DNA of 18,512 nucleotides, from assembly GCA_038093975.1 (NCBI GenBank), contig JBBPTG010000378.1, forward strand, positions 1-18,512, written 5' to 3'. The position numbers and the translations under genes are program-made. The notes beneath the pieces are model-generated. The model did no database searches and was not told the DNA's origin. It saw nothing but the letters and a program-made list of their open reading frames with translations. The stretch comes from Chalciporus piperatus. Its lineage: Eukaryota > Basidiomycota > Agaricomycetes > Boletales > Boletaceae. This document shows, piece after piece, positions 18,447 to 18,512 of the stretch (position 1 is its first letter; each line of letters opens with the position of its first letter).

Positions 18447-18512
18447 TACAGCCTATTGTTTGGCTGTTAACAATCCTGCAGGAAGTGTGCAAATCCATAC
18501 TCACCACTTCCT

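Noticed and set aside
1..18512. tRNA, rRNA or CRISPR-like features
   Set aside because: No cloverleaf-like or rRNA-like stretch was recognised, and the only regular repeat is a gapless tandem minisatellite without spacers.

Overview
The window looks like a transposon-rich accessory region of a basidiomycete genome, most likely an agaricomycete (mushroom-forming fungus). The reasons are many short introns (about 40-60 bp, GT...AG, often with CTAAC- or CTGAC-like branch sites), a Ngaro-type tyrosine-recombinase retrotransposon, a Plavaka-type DNA transposon, and paralogues of a kinase-like family expanded in mushrooms. All family calls come from motifs read by eye; no search was run.

Layout. 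1-4247 (+) is most of a Ngaro-like retroelement: a 5'-truncated Gag with a CCHC zinc knuckle, reverse transcriptase plus RNase H, and an intact tyrosine recombinase. Its pol part is shifted in frame near 1320 and interrupted by a probable 155-bp intron. 4248-4600 holds several strong hairpins and palindromes that may belong to the 3' end of the element. 4600-6913 shows no convincing gene. 6914-8295 (-) is a five-exon kinase-like gene that can be spliced into one uninterrupted frame. 8998-10340 (+) is a head-to-head paralogue with the same exon architecture but an in-frame TAA, so probably a pseudogene. Between them, 8643-8914 (+) can be read as the spliced 3' end of an unrecognised gene. 10341-11154 holds nothing I can support.

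11155-15386 (-) is a Plavaka-like transposase gene. I could join eight exons with consistent phase into one open frame of about 1285 codons, so the gene looks intact. An 18-bp imperfect inverted repeat lies just upstream of it. 15800-16184 (-) holds a decayed fragment resembling the tRNA(Ser) Um44 methyltransferase TRM44. 16396-16833 is a 33-bp minisatellite. 17024-17665 (+) is a small gene or pseudogene with a six-cysteine cluster, and 17854-18446 (-) is the 3' part of an unrecognised gene, convergent with it.

The genes do not form a pathway. The shared theme is mobile elements, duplicated and decaying gene families, and repeats. The main objects are the intact Plavaka transposase, the inverted kinase pair with one dead copy, and the retroelement with a preserved recombinase but a damaged pol frame.
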